Below are positions 52,410-60,614 of a DNA stretch of 64,000 bases, piece after piece. Source of the DNA: Porphyromonadaceae bacterium UBA7332 (GTDB lineage: Bacteria > Bacteroidota > Bacteroidia > Bacteroidales > UBA7332); assembly GCA_002471225.1 (NCBI GenBank), contig DKPO01000044.1, positions 1 through 64,000 on the forward strand, given 5' to 3'. The translations under genes and the position numbers were made by a program. The first letter of the stretch is position 1. Each line of letters opens with the position of its first letter. The notes beneath the pieces are model-generated. The model did not search any database, was not told the origin of the DNA, and saw only the letters and a list, made by a program, of their open reading frames with translations.

Positions 52410-53175
52410 TGTGTTCAGGTTTTGATCGTTTTTTGTTATTGAAATAGCGGATAAATTGCTGAGAGAAAAAGACCTTGGTCATCTGATTGAAGCCCATATC
52501 TTTTTGCCGCTTGCAGAATTGCGCGATGGCTTCGATCAGTTTTTTCGAATCGGTCTGCAATTCTTCGCAAAGGCAATGTATCCAGGCTTCCGGATCGCGG
52601 ATGGTCAGATTGGCGAAAGCCTTCAGCGGATACCATGGGTTTTCGGAATTCTGATTCTCAGCATTCGCGCCCACGCATAGTTTGTTATTTATATTTTTAA
52701 ATACATTATTTTTATGTGTAACATCTGTTGTAACATCAGGTTGTAACACGACCTCCTCAGACGGCTCTTTTTCCGGGTTGCGGGTAAACCCCTGAACAGC
52801 CCATGCAGAAAAGGTTACGGAGGTTAAACGACAGGGTCCTTTAGCCGCTTCGGAGTTGTCACTTTCTGTTGTAACAGATGGTGTAACAGAATGACCGATT
52901 TTCCGGATATTTAACTGGATTACTCCGGCAGCTTCGAACTTTTCCAACATTCGTTTGAGTGTCGTGTGTGAAATTCCGAACTTCCGGGACATCCGACGCA
53001 GAGAGAAGCACACCTCGAGAGGTTGTAATTGTATTTCATGTCCGTAAAGGTTGTACGTAACTTCCTTGAACGGGACTTTATTCAGCAGGTTCACCAATAA
53101 TCCTTGTTCGGATAAAGACATAGTATTCCAGAAGGGACTATTGATCAGCTCCTTCGCAATTTTAAGGTAACTCAT
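52273..53175 (-). CDS. Replication-initiator-like protein with helix-turn-helix
   Basis: 300 residues. The N-terminal ~95 residues form a winged HTH (INSPFWNTMSLSEQGLLVNLLNKV; FSLRRMSRKFGISHTTLKRMLEKFEAAGVI) like phage O/DnaD-type initiators. A variable linker is followed by a C-terminal helical domain (PWYPLKAFANLTIRDPEAWIHCLCEELQ...FCKRQKDMGF...FIRYF) and a basic tail. Initiators of this kind load the adjacent DnaB-like helicase at an origin. The gene pair order, initiator then helicase with overlap, is typical of phage replication modules. Confidence 0.75.
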   Translation of the reverse strand: MSYLKIAKELINSPFWNTMSLSEQGLLVNLLNKVPFKEVTYNLYGHEIQLQPLEVCFSLRRMSRKFGISHTTLKRMLEKFEAAGVIQLNIRKIGHSVTPSVTTESDNSEAAKGPCRLTSVTFSAWAVQGFTRNPEKEPSEEVVLQPDVTTDVTHKNNVFKNINNKLCVGANAENQNSENPWYPLKAFANLTIRDPEAWIHCLCEELQTDSKKLIEAIAQFCKRQKDMGFNQMTKVFFSQQFIRYFNNKKRSKPEHNGKSCKPSAPEQLNEQPESEIDRQLKDLAAKRRRFGRNRSGGDDT

Positions 53176-53265
53176 TGTATAATTGTGTTTGAGAGTTAGA
53201 ATGTTAAGCGCATCTGAAAAGCGGTATTTGTATGATTAAGGCATAAGTAAGCGGATGAATCTGTT

Positions 53266-53466
53266 TCAGTCAGGCTCACCAAGAAAATAGTAGATGTGTT
53301 TGCACTGAGGATCGGTCATGTAGCGTTGCCCCGAACGGAAGCCCGACTGATCGAGCAACTGATTCAGAGGTTTGCATCTTTTGATCCAACGTGACAGTGT
53401 TTGCGAAGCATTTCTTTCGGACTTATCCGGAAAATAGGCTTTGGCTACAGATTTAAATGTTTTCAT
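53266..53466 (-). CDS. DUF4248-like small protein
   Basis: 66 residues, MKTFKSVAKAYFPDKSERNASQTLSRWIKRCKPLNQLLDQSGF...YMTDPQCKHIYYFLGEPD. It matches the DUF4248 pattern (LAxxYFPxxxxxxAxxxLxRWIxRxxxLxxxLxxxGY...PxQVxxIxxxLGEP). It is probably a small DNA-binding HTH-like protein of Bacteroidales mobile cassettes. It is the first gene of the replication unit, 90 bases before the initiator gene, with the dyad cluster at 53524-53608 just upstream. Confidence 0.8.
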   Translation of the reverse strand: MKTFKSVAKAYFPDKSERNASQTLSRWIKRCKPLNQLLDQSGFRSGQRYMTDPQCKHIYYFLGEPD

Positions 53467-53523
53467 TATATATGTTAGATTACAGGGTTAAAGAATACGT
53501 ATGATTTTAACACTGATATCTCG

Positions 53524-53608
53524 AAAAAGATACGCCGTATCTTTTTATTTTAACGGCGTATCTTTTCAGAGATATACCGTATCTTTTTCGAGATATACCG
53601 TATCTTTT
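53524..53608. promoter_or_regulatory. Cluster of dyads and 21-bp iterons upstream of the replication unit
   Basis: Includes a perfect palindrome with 11-bp arms around one base (53524-53546, AAAAAGATACG-C-CGTATCTTTTT). A 14-bp inverted pair also occurs (AAAAGATACGCCGT at 53525 and its complement at 53553-53566). Two direct copies of GAGATATACCGTATCTTTT begin at 53569 and 53590, spaced 21 bp, two helical turns. This fits an operator array or replication iterons. Confidence 0.6.
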
Positions 53609-53723
53609 GCGGTACTCTTATCAGCTATTTATTGAACTTATCAAATTCAGTCTCCGACCTGATTTGTTCTATAAAAATACATATAGAATAACTAATTTAC
53701 AAGTCCTTTTCCTCAACCTCACC

Positions 53724-54224
53724 TCAAACGGACAATATCGGGTCTAAAGTGTCCTCAAACGGACATTTTTGTTTATGACGACCGATTGAAATAAGATGTT
53801 TTTTCAGATTCAGGATTAAATGCTTTGTCGTAGAAATCCCGTTTTTATTGAGTATTTTCTTTATCGTCTGATTCGAAAAATCGCCGCTTTTGAAAAGTGA
53901 ACTGAAAATATGCATAGGAAACAGGTAGTTGCTTGTATCAATAAAGAGATGCGACAACTTTTGTGTACAGATGTATTCCTTGATTTTTTTTAGCGTGGTG
54001 TTATTCATCGTAAATAGTTCGGATTTGTCCGGACCTACGAAGTAAACCGTTTTGGTATTCACGAAGATATGAGAAATCTCGTTAATGAATATATGCTTAT
54101 GTCTCCGCCCTTTGATTGCCGGAATGTGGAGGCAGGGGTGTTCAGTAGTTGTTTCCTGAATAAATACGCTTTCCGATACCGGAGTTTGTTGTTTTTGAAT
54201 GATGTCTTTAGCCTTATTGCTCAT
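53724..54224 (-). CDS. Putative LytTR-like regulator of the phage-like module
   Basis: 166 residues. The central part (HKHIFINEISHIFVNTKTVYFVGPDKSELFTMNNTTLKKIKEYI...KLSHLFIDTSNYLFPMHIF) follows the beta-rich LytTR pattern (I-x-x-I-x-Y-I, then a control strand, then a rVHrSylVN-like stretch). It is divergent and lacks the usual basic residues. The C-terminal segment (NQTIKKILNKNGISTTKHLILNLKKHL) could be an additional helical hairpin. It is the most upstream gene of the module, followed by the dyad cluster, so it may bind those repeats. This is an inference. Confidence 0.5.
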   Translation of the reverse strand: MSNKAKDIIQKQQTPVSESVFIQETTTEHPCLHIPAIKGRRHKHIFINEISHIFVNTKTVYFVGPDKSELFTMNNTTLKKIKEYICTQKLSHLFIDTSNYLFPMHIFSSLFKSGDFSNQTIKKILNKNGISTTKHLILNLKKHLISIGRHKQKCPFEDTLDPILSV

Positions 54225-54414
54225 TTTTTCAAATAGAATTTATGAGTCGAAGGTCTGATATGATAAGTTTTCAATAAATAGATTAACAAATATAGCTAAG
54301 TTTTAATTGAGTATAAATTTTTTTGGCTGAAAAAATGAAGAATCTTTTCTCTGAATCCGTGTATTAAGCTCATTTATTTGACAGAATATTTTGAATAACA
54401 ATGAGTTGATATAT

Positions 54415-54446
54415 TTTGGAGTGTCGGCTAATTTATTTTATATTTG
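54415..54446 (+). promoter_or_regulatory. Consensus promoter of a putative small RNA
   Basis: TTTG (54415-54418), a 20-base spacer and TATATTTG (54439-54446) make one of the best matches in the window to the Bacteroidetes -33/-7 consensus. The start site is expected near 54452. Confidence 0.65.
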
Positions 54447-54451
54447 CAATA

Positions 54452-54603
54452 ATATCTCATTAAATGTAAATTACTGATTGCTTATGGATGCCGATGGTAT
54501 GGTAATGCAATAACGGAGGATGTGAATCCGAATATTAAATAAAATAAGAATCAGATATGAGGAAGGTGCGGACCCAATTTTGAGGTTCGTACCTTTTTTT
54601 TAG
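54452..54603 (+). ncRNA. Putative intergenic small RNA (~150 nt)
   Basis: A consensus promoter (54415-54446) and a strong terminator (54563-54603) bracket a short stretch with no ORF beyond nine codons. It contains a small CGGA/TCCG hairpin near 54515-54531. It lies 500 bases upstream of a SusC gene, and the terminator prevents simple read-through, so it is more likely a separate RNA than a leader. No family is recognised. Confidence 0.5.
54563..54603 (+). terminator. Terminator of the putative small RNA
   Basis: AAGGTGCGGACC pairs with GGTTCGTACCTT (two wobble pairs), loop CAATTTTGA, followed by eight or more T. Confidence 0.8.
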
Positions 54604-55105
54604 GGAGCCTGTTGTTATGAATTTAAACTCTTTTATGCTCAAATGTAAATTTAAAGTGTTAAATGTTTGTGTTTTGAAATTTTAATAGCAATTAGAGTAT
54701 CAAAAAGTAATTTTTTAACTTTTTTGGCTTGTGATTTTGGTTATTCTGTTGATGTATAGCTAATTATATTATTTGTAAGAAAAATACTAAATAAAAACTT
54801 TGTATTAAGAAGAAAATATATTTTATTTGCGGTGTAAATACTTAAAAATTTAATAAATAAAATCTCATTTAGTTAGATAACTAAATAAGTAGGGTTGAAT
54901 AAGTGATGAAAAACGATTATATGTAGATTTATTATTAAATTAAGAAGAGTAATTCAAAAATGATATTCAGAATGGTATTGAGATGAAAAATTAGAGAAAA
55001 ACGGGATGAAAAGCTAATATTCTGAATGTGACCATAGAATAAAAGATTAACCACAAAGACTAGTGCACACAGCGTGTTGAGTCGTTCTAACTAAATTATT
55101 ATTGT
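54604..55105 (+). other. Promoter and long leader of the second SusC gene
   Basis: AT-rich, no gene. TTTG (54799-54802), a 19-base spacer and TTTATTTG (54822-54829) form a promoter about 280 bases before the ATG. The block 54803-54862 is repeated almost exactly (58 of 60) at 60299-60358 before the third SusC gene. Confidence 0.65.
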
Positions 55106-58100
55106 ATGAAAAAACAATTATTGATTTTTCTTCTAATGCTTACATCCCTGGCGATGTATGCCCAGAACAAACAAATTAAAGGTGTCGTTTACGATACTCA
55201 GAATGAGCCGATCATTGGTGCATCTGTAGTAGAGGATGGTACGACGAACGGAACAGTTACGGATTTAGATGGTAATTTTCAATTATCAGTTAAGCCAAAT
55301 TCAAAACTTAAAGTTACGTACGTGGGTTATGTTCCTGCAATTGTAAATGTTGGGAACAATATGAGTTTGACGATTGTACTGAAAGAAGATTCGGAACAAT
55401 TGGAAGAGGTTGTTGTGACAGGTTACGGTGGAAAGCAATTGCGTACAAAAACAACGAACTCTATTGCGAAAGTTAAAGAAGAGGTTTTCGCGAATGGTGT
55501 TTTCTCGAATCCGGCTCAGGCCCTTTCCGGAGCTGTAGCGGGTTTACGTGTTGTACAAAGTTCGGGTAATCCGGGTGCTGCTCCTTCTATTGTATTAAGA
55601 GGTGGTACTAATCTTAACGGTACTGGTTCTCCGTTGATCCTTGTTGACGGACAATTCAGAGAAAGTTTGAGCGATATCAATCCTGAAGATATCGAGTCTA
55701 TGGAAGTTATGAAAGATGCAGGTGCTACTGCTATCTATGGTGCCCGTGCCAATAACGGTGTAATCCTTATTACTACAAAAAGAGGTAAAGCGGGAATCAG
55801 CGAAATCAATGTAAAAGCAAAAGTCGGTTTGAATTATCTGACAAATCCATATGATTTTATGGATGGTCGCGATTATTTGTACTGGATGAGAAAGGCTTAC
55901 CAGAATTCGGCACAAATGTTTAAAAAAGGTGACGGTTCATGGGTGGGTATTACGAATCTGAACAGTTTGGACGGTGCTACACCTTACGGTACAGGTAACC
56001 TTTACTGGGCAGATGCGAATAAAACAATTCCATTGGACGGTAACAAAGACAACAGGGCTGTCTGGAGTCCGATGAACTATACTCCTGATTTGGCTTTTCT
56101 TTTAAATCAGGGATGGGAAACAATGATTGATCCGGTTTATGGAAAAGAAATTATTTTCAGAAACTGGGATATGGGTAAAAACAATATCAATTCTCCTGCA
56201 TTGACGCAAGACTATAATATTAGTTTCACAGGTGGTAGTGAAAAAGGTTCTTACTATGCAGGTTTAGGATATAATCATACAGAAGGTCTTCCGTTGGATA
56301 ACTATTACCAACGTATTTCCTTTACAATCAATGCTGATTATAAAATCAGAGAGTGGTTGACTTCTTATTCTAATTTCTCTTTTGCTGATGCAAAATGGAG
56401 GGGTCTTCCTCCGACATCTGCAGACGAAGCTAATTATTTCTCAAGAATGTTAAGTGCTCCTCCGACACTACGCGGGCATAATGCTAACGGCGAGTTGTTG
56501 TTGGGTGTAAACTCCGGTGACGGTAATCAGGCTGTGAACATTAAGAACTTTATCCGTAAAAACAATACCGATAAATTTACTTTGGGTCAGTCATTCCGTA
56601 TTGAATTTATGAAATCTCTTTCATTGAAAGTATCGGGGTCATGGTATTACGATGAAGGATATTATGAATCATTCAACAAGGATTATTTATCATCTCCGGG
56701 TAACGTTAATGTTTCAAGAAACTCTTCTGCGGAGTTCCAGAGATCATTGAATCAAACCTATAATGCTGTATTGAACTATGATCAGACGTTTAACAAAAAC
56801 CATCAGATCAGTGCTCTTGCCGGTATCGAATACTACGATAAATATATCTCAGGATTTAACGCATCAGGTTCGGGAGCTCCGACAGATGATTTCGGTGATC
56901 TTGGTTTGACTTCGAAAGATAAAGACAAACGTAATATCGACTCATGGCACCAAAGAGAGCGTATCTTCTCGGGATTTGCTCGTGTGAACTATGACTTTAT
57001 GAATAAATATCTTTTATCGGCAGTTGTTCGTGAGGATGGTTATTCAAGATTGCTTGGTTCTAACAGATGGGGTGTATTCCCTGGTATCTCAGCGGGATGG
57101 TTGATCGGTAATGAAAGCTTTATGAGCGGAACAAAAGATATTATCTCTTTTGCTAAACTTAGAACCAGTTTCGGTTTGAACGGTAACGTATCGGATATCG
57201 GTCCTTACGAATTGCAAGGTAGCTACGGAACAAACCGTTATAACGGTGATATCGGATATTTACTTAACAATATCCCGAATCCGTTCTTACGTTGGGAAAA
57301 ATCACATACGTTCGAGGTTGGGGCTGATATTAGTTTCCTTGAAAATAAAATCAATGCAAACTTTACCTATTATGATCGTCTGACAAAAGGTAAATATGCA
57401 AATATTCAGTTACCTGCTTCTTCAGGATTGAGTTCAATCAGATCGAATAATGGTGAAATCCAGAACCGCGGTATCGAGGTAGAACTTGGTTTCAAAGTAT
57501 TGAGTACAAAAGATTGGTCGTGGAACATCAATGCGAATGTTGCATACAATAAAAATATCATCAAAAAACTACCTAAAAACGGACTTGAAAGAAACCGTCA
57601 GAATGCATTCCAGGTTTATAACCCTAAAACGAAAGAGCTGATGTGGGTTGGTGGTTATCAGGAAGGTCAGGAGCCGGGTCAGATTTATGGTTTCAAATAC
57701 GAAGGTGTTTACAAAAGCTATGATGAAATTCCGGGTGGTCTTGTTGACAAAACAAGCGGTAACAACGGTAGTAACGGTTTAGTGCTTTACGGACCGGATG
57801 CCTGGGCTAAACTTCCTGAAGGTCAGAAAGTGAAAAGTAACGGAATGGCAGCAGCTCTGCCTATCCAGCCGGGTGATGCAAAATGGAAAGATGTGAACGG
57901 TGACGGCGTGATCGATAACTACGATATGGTTAAAATCGGTAACTCAACTCCACGTTGGACAGGGGGTATCACTTCTATGCTGAAATGGAAAGATCTGACA
58001 TTCAATGCTCGTTTTGACTATGGTTTAGGATTTACGGTTGTTGACTGGAGAACTCCTTGGATCATGGGTAATATGCAAGGTACTTTCAACTCATTGGTTG

Positions 58101-58435
58101 ATTCAAAAGATACCTGGACTCCGGAGAATCCGAATGCAAAATATCCGACTTATGTTTGGGCTGACCAGTTAGGTAAAAGAAACTATGCGAGACAATCAAG
58201 TAAATTCATGTATAATGGTAATTATTTAGCAATTCGTGAATTGACATTGACTTACAGTTTGCCAAGCTTCTTATTGAGACATGCGAAAATTAATCGTCTG
58301 GAACTGTCTGTAACAGGTCAGAACTTAGGTTATATCACAGCTGCGAAAGGTGTATTCTCTCCTGAGAAATCAGATAATAACGGAGGTTACCCACTACCAA
58401 AATCTGTGATTTTCGGATTAAATCTTTCATTCTAA
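55106..58435 (+). CDS. SusC/RagA-type TonB-linked outer-membrane transporter
   Basis: 1109 residues. A signal peptide (MKKQLLIFLLMLTSLAMYAQ) is followed by a carboxypeptidase-regulatory-like domain (~23-100, IKGVVYDTQNEPIIGASVVEDGT), a TonB box-like EEVVVTGYG, a plug (SSGNPGAAPSIVLRGGTNLNG; INPEDIESMEVMKDAGATAIYGARANNGVILITTK) and a barrel ending VIFGLNLSF. It lacks the STN domain, so it is probably not sigma-linked. It is a close paralogue of the SusC at 60615. It should import an oligosaccharide or peptide delivered by its SusD. Confidence 0.96.
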   Translation: MKKQLLIFLLMLTSLAMYAQNKQIKGVVYDTQNEPIIGASVVEDGTTNGTVTDLDGNFQLSVKPNSKLKVTYVGYVPAIVNVGNNMSLTIVLKEDSEQLEEVVVTGYGGKQLRTKTTNSIAKVKEEVFANGVFSNPAQALSGAVAGLRVVQSSGNPGAAPSIVLRGGTNLNGTGSPLILVDGQFRESLSDINPEDIESMEVMKDAGATAIYGARANNGVILITTKRGKAGISEINVKAKVGLNYLTNPYDFMDGRDYLYWMRKAYQNSAQMFKKGDGSWVGITNLNSLDGATPYGTGNLYWADANKTIPLDGNKDNRAVWSPMNYTPDLAFLLNQGWETMIDPVYGKEIIFRNWDMGKNNINSPALTQDYNISFTGGSEKGSYYAGLGYNHTEGLPLDNYYQRISFTINADYKIREWLTSYSNFSFADAKWRGLPPTSADEANYFSRMLSAPPTLRGHNANGELLLGVNSGDGNQAVNIKNFIRKNNTDKFTLGQSFRIEFMKSLSLKVSGSWYYDEGYYESFNKDYLSSPGNVNVSRNSSAEFQRSLNQTYNAVLNYDQTFNKNHQISALAGIEYYDKYISGFNASGSGAPTDDFGDLGLTSKDKDKRNIDSWHQRERIFSGFARVNYDFMNKYLLSAVVREDGYSRLLGSNRWGVFPGISAGWLIGNESFMSGTKDIISFAKLRTSFGLNGNVSDIGPYELQGSYGTNRYNGDIGYLLNNIPNPFLRWEKSHTFEVGADISFLENKINANFTYYDRLTKGKYANIQLPASSGLSSIRSNNGEIQNRGIEVELGFKVLSTKDWSWNINANVAYNKNIIKKLPKNGLERNRQNAFQVYNPKTKELMWVGGYQEGQEPGQIYGFKYEGVYKSYDEIPGGLVDKTSGNNGSNGLVLYGPDAWAKLPEGQKVKSNGMAAALPIQPGDAKWKDVNGDGVIDNYDMVKIGNSTPRWTGGITSMLKWKDLTFNARFDYGLGFTVVDWRTPWIMGNMQGTFNSLVDSKDTWTPENPNAKYPTYVWADQLGKRNYARQSSKFMYNGNYLAIRELTLTYSLPSFLLRHAKINRLELSVTGQNLGYITAAKGVFSPEKSDNNGGYPLPKSVIFGLNLSF

Positions 58436-58449
58436 TAAATTGAATAACT

Positions 58450-60000
58450 ATGAAGTGTATTAAATATATAGTATCATTTTTCACTTTGTTGCTTGCAACA
58501 TCATGTGGATCTCTTTTGGATTTGTCTCCGGAAGATTATTACGGAAGTGGAAACTTCTGGAATACTGAGGCTCAGGTTAAGGGTTTTATGCTAGGCTTAC
58601 ATAATCAGTACAGAGGATCTTATTCGATGTATTATGTTATGGGTGAGGCTCGCGGGGGAACTTCGAGAAACGGAACTTCTTCTCAGAATACATCATTGGA
58701 CTACAGTAGTCCGATTAAGGATAATACGTTTACGAAAGACCGTACAGGGATTTCTTCCTGGAACGGGTTGTACTCGAATTTGCTTCAGGTGAATTTGTTT
58801 ATTCAGAAAGTGAATGAAGTAAATTTCCTTGATGCTGCTACCAAATCATATTTGTTGGGTCAGGCTCACGGTTTGAGAGCAAACTATTATTTCATGCTGT
58901 ATAAAACATACGGAGGTGTTCCGATTGTTGAGCGTGTGAAAGTTCTGGATGGCCAGATCACAGCTGAATCTTTGTATCAGGCAAGAGCAACCGCTCAGGA
59001 GACTATGGATTTCATTAAGAAGGATTTGAAAATCTCTGAAGAGAGCTTCGGTTCGAATGTGACTATCAACGGGAATAAATCTCAGTGGTCAAAATATGCA
59101 ACGCTGATGTTGAAAGCTGAAGTGTACTTGTGGACAGCGAAAGTTTCGACAGGTAATCTGCAGGCAAATCCAAGTGATGCCCTTATTGCGAAAGATGCGT
59201 TGAATGAAGTGTACGGTAAATTTGAACTGATGAAATCCTTTACAGATGTGTTCTCTGAAAAAGGAAACAAAGAGGTGATCTTTGCTTTACGTTTCATGGA
59301 TGGTGAAGCTACAAACTTTGCAAGCTCGTTCACATACTCCAATAACGTATTCCTGGGTCAGGTTTACGGCAGAAAAGGTAATCTTATCGATACGGATACA
59401 TTGCAGTTGAAAAACTCGGGTATAATGCGTAACGAATACAAATGGGGATTATTTGCTTCTATGGATGCGAAAGATGTCCGCAGAGATGCAACTTTCTTAG
59501 ATTATTATGATCAGGAAGGTGAGCCTAAAGGACTGGCATTCAAAAAATGTATAGGTATTATCAATCAGGAAGGCAATCGCGTGTATCAGAATGATGTTAT
59601 CGTTTACAGATACGCAGACGTCTTGTTGATGCTTGCTGAGATCGAGAATATGACAGGAGGAGATGTTTCACCTTATATCAATCAGATTCGTGAAAGAGCT
59701 TATGCTGCTAACTGGGATGCCAATCAGTTCGGATATAAAAACGGATCTAAAGATGAAAATGAACTGGCTATCTTGTTCGAACGGGATAAAGAGTTTGTTT
59801 GGGAAGGTAAACGTTGGTTTGATGTTGTGAGAATGAAAAACGGAGCAGGTGAGTCTCTTGTGTTTGATGCACGTGTAAATTATGACGATCCGAATCCGAT
59901 TTTGACAAAAGATCAGGCATACATGATTCTATGGCCAATCGATATCAATACATTGAACAATGACCCTGAATTGAAAAACAATCCGGGTTACGATAATTAA
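58450..60000 (+). CDS. SusD/RagB-like nutrient-binding lipoprotein
   Basis: 516 residues. The lipoprotein signal MKCIKYIVSFFTLLLATSC gives Cys19. The typical SusD N-terminus follows (LLDLSPEDYYGSGNFWNTEAQVKGFMLGLHNQYRG), with TPR helices (LLGQAHGLRANYYFMLYKTYGGVPIV) and the classical RagB/SusD C-terminus (ILFERDKEFVWEGKRWFDVVRMK; LWPIDINTLNNDPELKNNPGY). It forms the lid on the upstream SusC, 14 bases away. Confidence 0.96.
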   Translation: MKCIKYIVSFFTLLLATSCGSLLDLSPEDYYGSGNFWNTEAQVKGFMLGLHNQYRGSYSMYYVMGEARGGTSRNGTSSQNTSLDYSSPIKDNTFTKDRTGISSWNGLYSNLLQVNLFIQKVNEVNFLDAATKSYLLGQAHGLRANYYFMLYKTYGGVPIVERVKVLDGQITAESLYQARATAQETMDFIKKDLKISEESFGSNVTINGNKSQWSKYATLMLKAEVYLWTAKVSTGNLQANPSDALIAKDALNEVYGKFELMKSFTDVFSEKGNKEVIFALRFMDGEATNFASSFTYSNNVFLGQVYGRKGNLIDTDTLQLKNSGIMRNEYKWGLFASMDAKDVRRDATFLDYYDQEGEPKGLAFKKCIGIINQEGNRVYQNDVIVYRYADVLLMLAEIENMTGGDVSPYINQIRERAYAANWDANQFGYKNGSKDENELAILFERDKEFVWEGKRWFDVVRMKNGAGESLVFDARVNYDDPNPILTKDQAYMILWPIDINTLNNDPELKNNPGYDN

Positions 60001-60112
60001 TAAATCCCGATTTGTCGGAAAATGCTGAGCACTCTGCCTATGAGAACGGATTTAAATCAGACTCTGTTTTCTGCACAGGATGTTAAACATAAATTAATAT
60101 AATACTCTGATG

Positions 60113-60158
60113 GCAGGCTATTCAAAGCTTAAATACTTTGGATAGCCTGCTTTTTTTG
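60113..60158 (+). terminator. Terminator after the second SusC/D pair
   Basis: A 15-bp stem (GCAGGCTATTCAAAG / CTTTGGATAGCCTGC, one wobble) is followed by seven T. Confidence 0.9.
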
Positions 60159-60614
60159 TGTTTCTGTAATTTTAAAATTTAATAAGAATTAGGATCTTAA
60201 AATGGAATCTATTTATATAGTTATCTATGTAATATGTTATATTCTTATATATTAAACTATTAGTATATTTATAAGAAAAATATTAATGGAAAATTTTGTA
60301 TTAAGAAGAAAATATATTTTATTTGCGGTATAGATACTTAAAAATTTAATAAATAAAACTGAGGTTGGTGATAATACTGATTAAGTAAGGTTTATTTGAT
60401 GATGAAAAACAATTATATATGTTTTTATTTTAAATTATATATCTGATTGTGTGCGGTAGAGAATAGTTGATATTGGAAAGCAGAAGTGTAGAAGCAGAAA
60501 GAACAGAACACAAATGAAAGAACCCGCTTCTGTGAAGATTAATACAGAAAGAGAAATATCACTCACTGATAATTAGTGCACAGCACTAAGTTAACCCAAC
60601 TAAATAATTACTTT
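60159..60614 (+). other. Promoter and long leader of the third SusC gene
   Basis: No gene. TTTG (60295-60298), a 19-base spacer and TTTATTTG (60318-60325) duplicate the promoter before 55106. The leader is again about 280 bases and keeps further matches (GATGAAAAAC, AGTGCACA). Confidence 0.65.

Noticed and set aside
53524..53608. Possible short CRISPR array
   Set aside because: Repeats are 19-21 bp, overlapping and palindromic with no unique spacers, and no cas genes are in the window.
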